NCBI RefSeq assembly: GCF_003259895.1
Contig: NZ_QLME01000010.1
Span: forward strand, 40,738 to 104,737
Direction: 5' to 3'
From: Halanaerobium saccharolyticum
GTDB taxonomy: Bacteria; Bacillota; Halanaerobiia; Halanaerobiales; Halanaerobiaceae
DNA length: 64,000 bases
The translations under genes and the position numbers were made by a program. Each line of letters begins with the position of its first letter. Positions within the stretch are counted from its first letter, which is position 1. Positions 61,318 to 64,000 of the stretch are shown here, piece after piece. A model generated the notes under the pieces. It had not been told where the DNA came from. It searched no databases and was given only the letters and a program-made list of their open reading frames with translations.

Positions 61318-61349
61318 ACCAGGTACAAAACGGCCATTTTGTACCTGGT
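61318..61349. repeat. intergenic palindrome, GTACCAGGTAC type, second copy of the 14891 element
   Basis: ACCAGGTACAAAACGGCC pairs with GGCCATTTTGTACCTGGT with one G-T type mismatch. ACCAGGTACAAAACG and TTTTGTACCTGGT are identical to the element at 14891-14930, 46 kb away. Confidence 0.88.
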
Positions 61350-61389
61350 TATAGTGATTTTTTTAACATAACAGAAACTTGAAAATAAT

Positions 61390-62739
61390 TTAACTACTAA
61401 TCATTTCTCTCATCTTTAAAAACTCAAAAATACTGAAATCAACTGAGAAAAAATAATCAGAAATTTCTCGAGTTGTTTTAGCCTGAGAAAATTCTTCTAA
61501 ATCCCTTCTAAATTCATAAATCTCATCTAAATGTTCCAGTAAAATATCAATTATTTTTGACTGAAAATGCTGGTTGCGCTCACTGCTGACTATCTCCACA
61601 CATTTTTCACGGGGAAAAGCATCTTTATATACTCTTTTTGAGGAAAGTGCATCAAATACATCGGCCAGCGCCACGATTCTGGCTTCAATCGGAATCTCCT
61701 CAGCTTCAAGCCCCTGTGGATAACCGCTGCCATCCCATTTTTCATGATGAGAGTAGGCTATATTGTAAGCCATATTTAAGATTTCAGAATGAGATCCGGC
61801 TAAAATTTTGGCTCCGATCTCAGGATGATTCTGCATTACTTCATATTCCTCAGCAGTCAGTTTTCCAGGCTTCTGCAGTATTGAATCTGGAATCCCGATT
61901 TTGCCCAGATCATGCAGCAGAGAAGCAAAAAATAAATTTTCAATACTACTTTTATCTGCTCCTAACTCTCTGCATATTAAAGCTGAAGTAAAACCGATCC
62001 GCAAGATGTGAAATAGACTGTCCTCATCCCTAAATTCAGCTGCTTCGCAGAGCTTCTGCATTATTTCTCGACTCAACTCTTTATTATCTGCCGCCATAGC
62101 ATCTAAACGCATTTCTTTTTCTTCCAGACTGCGCAGTTTGTCTTCCAGTTCAAAAAGCGAGTCATTGATAAATAACGAGATTAATTTCTGCAGTTCAGGC
62201 TTTTTGTTATTTAATTCCTCCGGTTTCCAGTCCTGATCTAGATAAGAAATACCCCTGTTCTCTAATAAATTATGATAATAAACTGCCGACTTTTTGGCGA
62301 CTTCACTTTCCAGACTTAAAAAACCTTTAAAAATTCGGTAATCTTCTTTTTTTATTTTCTGCAGGTTCTTATTTTCTCTGGTTGCCAGAACTGCAGAATA
62401 ATCAGGATGAATCACTGTCAGCGACCATTCGTCAACTAGAGGTGAATCCTCTTTAAGTTCAACAAAAGTAGTATTTTCAAAATCTCTCCCTGCAGCTGCA
62501 GGAATATTTTCGGCAAAGATAAAAATCTGCCGGCAGATCTTATCCAGCTCTAAATAACGTTCTCTTTCAAATAAAAAGAATTTGTAATCCTGAAATAAAA
62601 CATAGATATCTGCGTATAAATTATACTCTTTAACCACTTTCTCAACGGAATGAGACATTGCAATCATAGAAGCCTTAGTATAAATTTCTGCCTCCAGAGT
62701 GGAAACGCTGCCCTTTAAATATTGATCTAAGCCCGGCAC
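61390..62739 (-). CDS. HD-GYP domain protein with N-terminal sensor region
   Basis: A 449-residue soluble protein. Residues 1-210 form an unnamed alpha/beta region, perhaps GAF-like, followed by a coiled-coil linker (LFELEDKLRSLEEKEMRLD, about 195-215). The HD-GYP domain then has LLHDLGKIGIPDSIL (near 276-290), YSHHEKWDGSGYPQGLEAEEIP (near 330-351) and DVFDALSSKRVYKDAFP. Catalytic residues are intact. The start is GTG 62739 with GGTGG 7 bases upstream. It is the third HD-GYP protein in 20 kb and has a different sensor from the other two. Confidence 0.88.
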   Translation of the reverse strand: MPGLDQYLKGSVSTLEAEIYTKASMIAMSHSVEKVVKEYNLYADIYVLFQDYKFFLFERERYLELDKICRQIFIFAENIPAAAGRDFENTTFVELKEDSPLVDEWSLTVIHPDYSAVLATRENKNLQKIKKEDYRIFKGFLSLESEVAKKSAVYYHNLLENRGISYLDQDWKPEELNNKKPELQKLISLFINDSLFELEDKLRSLEEKEMRLDAMAADNKELSREIMQKLCEAAEFRDEDSLFHILRIGFTSALICRELGADKSSIENLFFASLLHDLGKIGIPDSILQKPGKLTAEEYEVMQNHPEIGAKILAGSHSEILNMAYNIAYSHHEKWDGSGYPQGLEAEEIPIEARIVALADVFDALSSKRVYKDAFPREKCVEIVSSERNQHFQSKIIDILLEHLDEIYEFRRDLEEFSQAKTTREISDYFFSVDFSIFEFLKMREMISS

Positions 62740-62759
62740 AATTTACCACCATCCTGTAT

Positions 62760-63701
62760 TTATAATTCCATTTCCTGCACTTCTGACAGAGTTGGCAGTG
62801 CAGCCATTGCACCACTGGCCGAAGCTGCCAGGGAACCCGAATAATTTGCAAATTTAAGTGTCTTTTCTAAAAATTTATTATCTACCTCTGCCAGAGTTAA
62901 ATCTGTTTGATTAAAATTATATAATACTGCTGACATAAAAGCATCACCGGCACCAGTCGTATCAACTGCATCTACCTTAAAGGCCTCTACAAAACCTAAA
63001 TCATTCAAATAATAGTAGGAGCCTTTACTACCACAGGTAATAAATAAAACTGGTATTTTATACTCTGACTTTAAAATTTCCGCTCCCTTTTTGATATCTG
63101 CTTCTCCAGTTAAAAATTCAAGTTCTTCTTCTGAAACTTTAACGATATCAACTTCATCAATTACAGATAAGATCATTTCTTTTGCTTCAGCCAGAGAATC
63201 CCAGAGCATTTCCCTTAAATTAGGATCATATGAGATCAGCATTTCATTCTGACGTGCCAGCTCTATCCCTCGTTTTGTTGCAGATCTTGCCGGTTCATCA
63301 ATTAAAGAAATTGAGCCAAAATGATAAATTTTATTTTTCTCAAAGAGTTCTGCGTCAATCTCATCTGCCCTAAAAAATCTATCAGCACTGGGATCTATAT
63401 AAAAATCAAAACTGCGGTCCCCATCTTCATCTAAAGTAACAAAAGTAATTGCAGTTTTGGCCTCATTAGTTAAAATTAAATTATCAATATTAACATTTTC
63501 CGACTCTAATTTCGTTGCCAAAAAATTACCTAAAACATCATCTCCCACCTTACCAATAAAACTTGCATCTACTCCCAGTCTGCTCAAAGCCACAGCCACA
63601 TTGGCTGGTGCTCCACCCGGGTTTTTGCGAAAGTCCATATTCTGATCATCTAATGGGGTAAAATCAATTAAAGCTTCCCCTAAAGTTATTACTCCCTGCA
63701 T
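62760..63701 (-). CDS. PfkB-family sugar kinase, probable fructokinase
   Basis: A 313-residue enzyme of the fructokinase type. GEALIDFTP (8-16), NPGGAPANVAVALSRLG (27-43) with the sugar-binding GG, KVGDDVLGNFL, and the catalytic DTTGAGDAFMSAVLYNF near 248-264. It is closer to classical fructokinases (ScrK type) than the kinase at 3965. Together they suggest two routes of fructose phosphorylation, one tied to sucrose synthesis and this one perhaps catabolic. AGGAGG precedes the ATG by 7-8 bases. Monocistronic; the neighbouring HD-GYP gene starts 21 bases downstream and may share the transcript. Confidence 0.9.
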   Translation of the reverse strand: MQGVITLGEALIDFTPLDDQNMDFRKNPGGAPANVAVALSRLGVDASFIGKVGDDVLGNFLATKLESENVNIDNLILTNEAKTAITFVTLDEDGDRSFDFYIDPSADRFFRADEIDAELFEKNKIYHFGSISLIDEPARSATKRGIELARQNEMLISYDPNLREMLWDSLAEAKEMILSVIDEVDIVKVSEEELEFLTGEADIKKGAEILKSEYKIPVLFITCGSKGSYYYLNDLGFVEAFKVDAVDTTGAGDAFMSAVLYNFNQTDLTLAEVDNKFLEKTLKFANYSGSLAASASGAMAALPTLSEVQEMEL

Positions 63702-63909
63702 TGACAGTCCTCCTCGTAAATTAATGAATATTTATTTTATTATAACATAAATAGAGCCAAATCAACATTTTTTAGGATAAATTTTAGACCAGTTATTTTT
63801 AGCCGAAAGTAAAATTTCTTGTTGATTTGACCCCTGAGAAGATAATTATTAATTAAGCGAATTTCATAAAAATAAGCCTTGATATAACAAAGAATTTAAT
63901 GATATAAAA

Positions 63910-63997
63910 AGGGCTTCACCCCAATCTTGTCGAATTTAATAGTAGCACCCAAAAAACTCGAAAGAAGGTGAAGCCCTATTAATAATATTCGACAAGA
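63910..63997. repeat. two interleaved perfect inverted repeats at the window edge
   Basis: AGGGCTTCACC (63910-63920) pairs with GGTGAAGCCCT (63967-63977), and TCTTGTCGAAT (63925-63935) pairs with ATTCGACAAGA (63987-63997). The arms interleave, so the two helices form either alternative folds or a pseudoknot. It could be the end of an insertion sequence whose body lies beyond the window, or an RNA leader. The 208 bases before it (63702-63909) hold only the promoter region of the fructokinase and AT-rich sequence with nothing else I can name. Confidence 0.5.
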
Positions 63998-64000
63998 GTG

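Overview
The window looks like chromosomal DNA of a low-GC, anaerobic, halophilic Firmicute with an outer membrane, most likely of the order Halanaerobiales (Halanaerobium or a close relative). Three things point there. The sucrose-phosphate synthase closely follows the sequence I know for the Halothermothrix orenii enzyme. TolC-type outer-membrane efflux proteins sit next to an RND pump although the rest of the gene content is Firmicute-like. Proteins are acidic and the base composition is AT-rich, with a T-box leader. I see no rRNA, tRNA, phage or CRISPR. Most genes lie on the minus strand.

Layout. 1-8.1 kb: a truncated P-loop protein resembling PEP carboxykinase, then a carbohydrate block (cytoplasmic pullulanase, fructokinase overlapping sucrose-phosphate synthase, glucan phosphorylase) that would turn storage glucan and fructose into sucrose phosphate. 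8.1-8.7 kb: a non-coding array of long imperfect palindromes. 8.7-17.6 kb: DJ-1-like protein, MscS channel, PiT phosphate transporter with its DUF47 partner, HAD hydrolase, an unrecognised two-gene operon, an ECF S component and a SEC-C/TPR protein. 17.8-22.1 kb: AEC transporter and argC-argB-argD. 22.3-24.7 kb (plus strand): TPR protein, small secreted protein, aldo/keto reductase. 24.9-35.0 kb: an AT-rich orphan resembling a dead DapA, then an RND pump, adaptor and two TolC-like proteins, a cupin, two half-size permeases and a TetR regulator; three near-identical palindromes mark these as one regulon. 35.1-40.4 kb: FAD oxidoreductase and a selenium cluster (DUF3343, SelD with an in-frame UGA, YedF, C_GCAxxG_C_C protein, cysteine desulfurase-like enzyme). 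40.6-44.4 kb: flavodiiron protein with a strong promoter and operator, a conserved hypothetical, a membrane HD-GYP protein and a 28-residue peptide gene. 44.4-51.8 kb: fumarase, a three-gene operon related to 2-hydroxyacyl-CoA dehydratase and its activase, an IclR regulator, a membrane protein and mannose-6-phosphate isomerase. 51.9-58.2 kb: FtsA-like ATPase, HD-GYP protein, PfkB kinase, ECF S component, M48 protease. 58.3-61.3 kb: argG-argH behind an arginine-type T-box. 61.4-64 kb: third HD-GYP protein, fructokinase, and paired inverted repeats at the window edge.

Points worth attention. argB, and probably the ECF gene at 15.5 kb, have no ATG/GTG/TTG at the position fixed by homology and Shine-Dalgarno spacing; both have ATA there. 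selD is split by a UGA that is best read as selenocysteine. A family of intergenic palindromes built on a GTACC-type core is dispersed through the window. Arginine synthesis is split into a T-box-controlled argGH and an argCBD unit with an ordinary promoter and no argJ.
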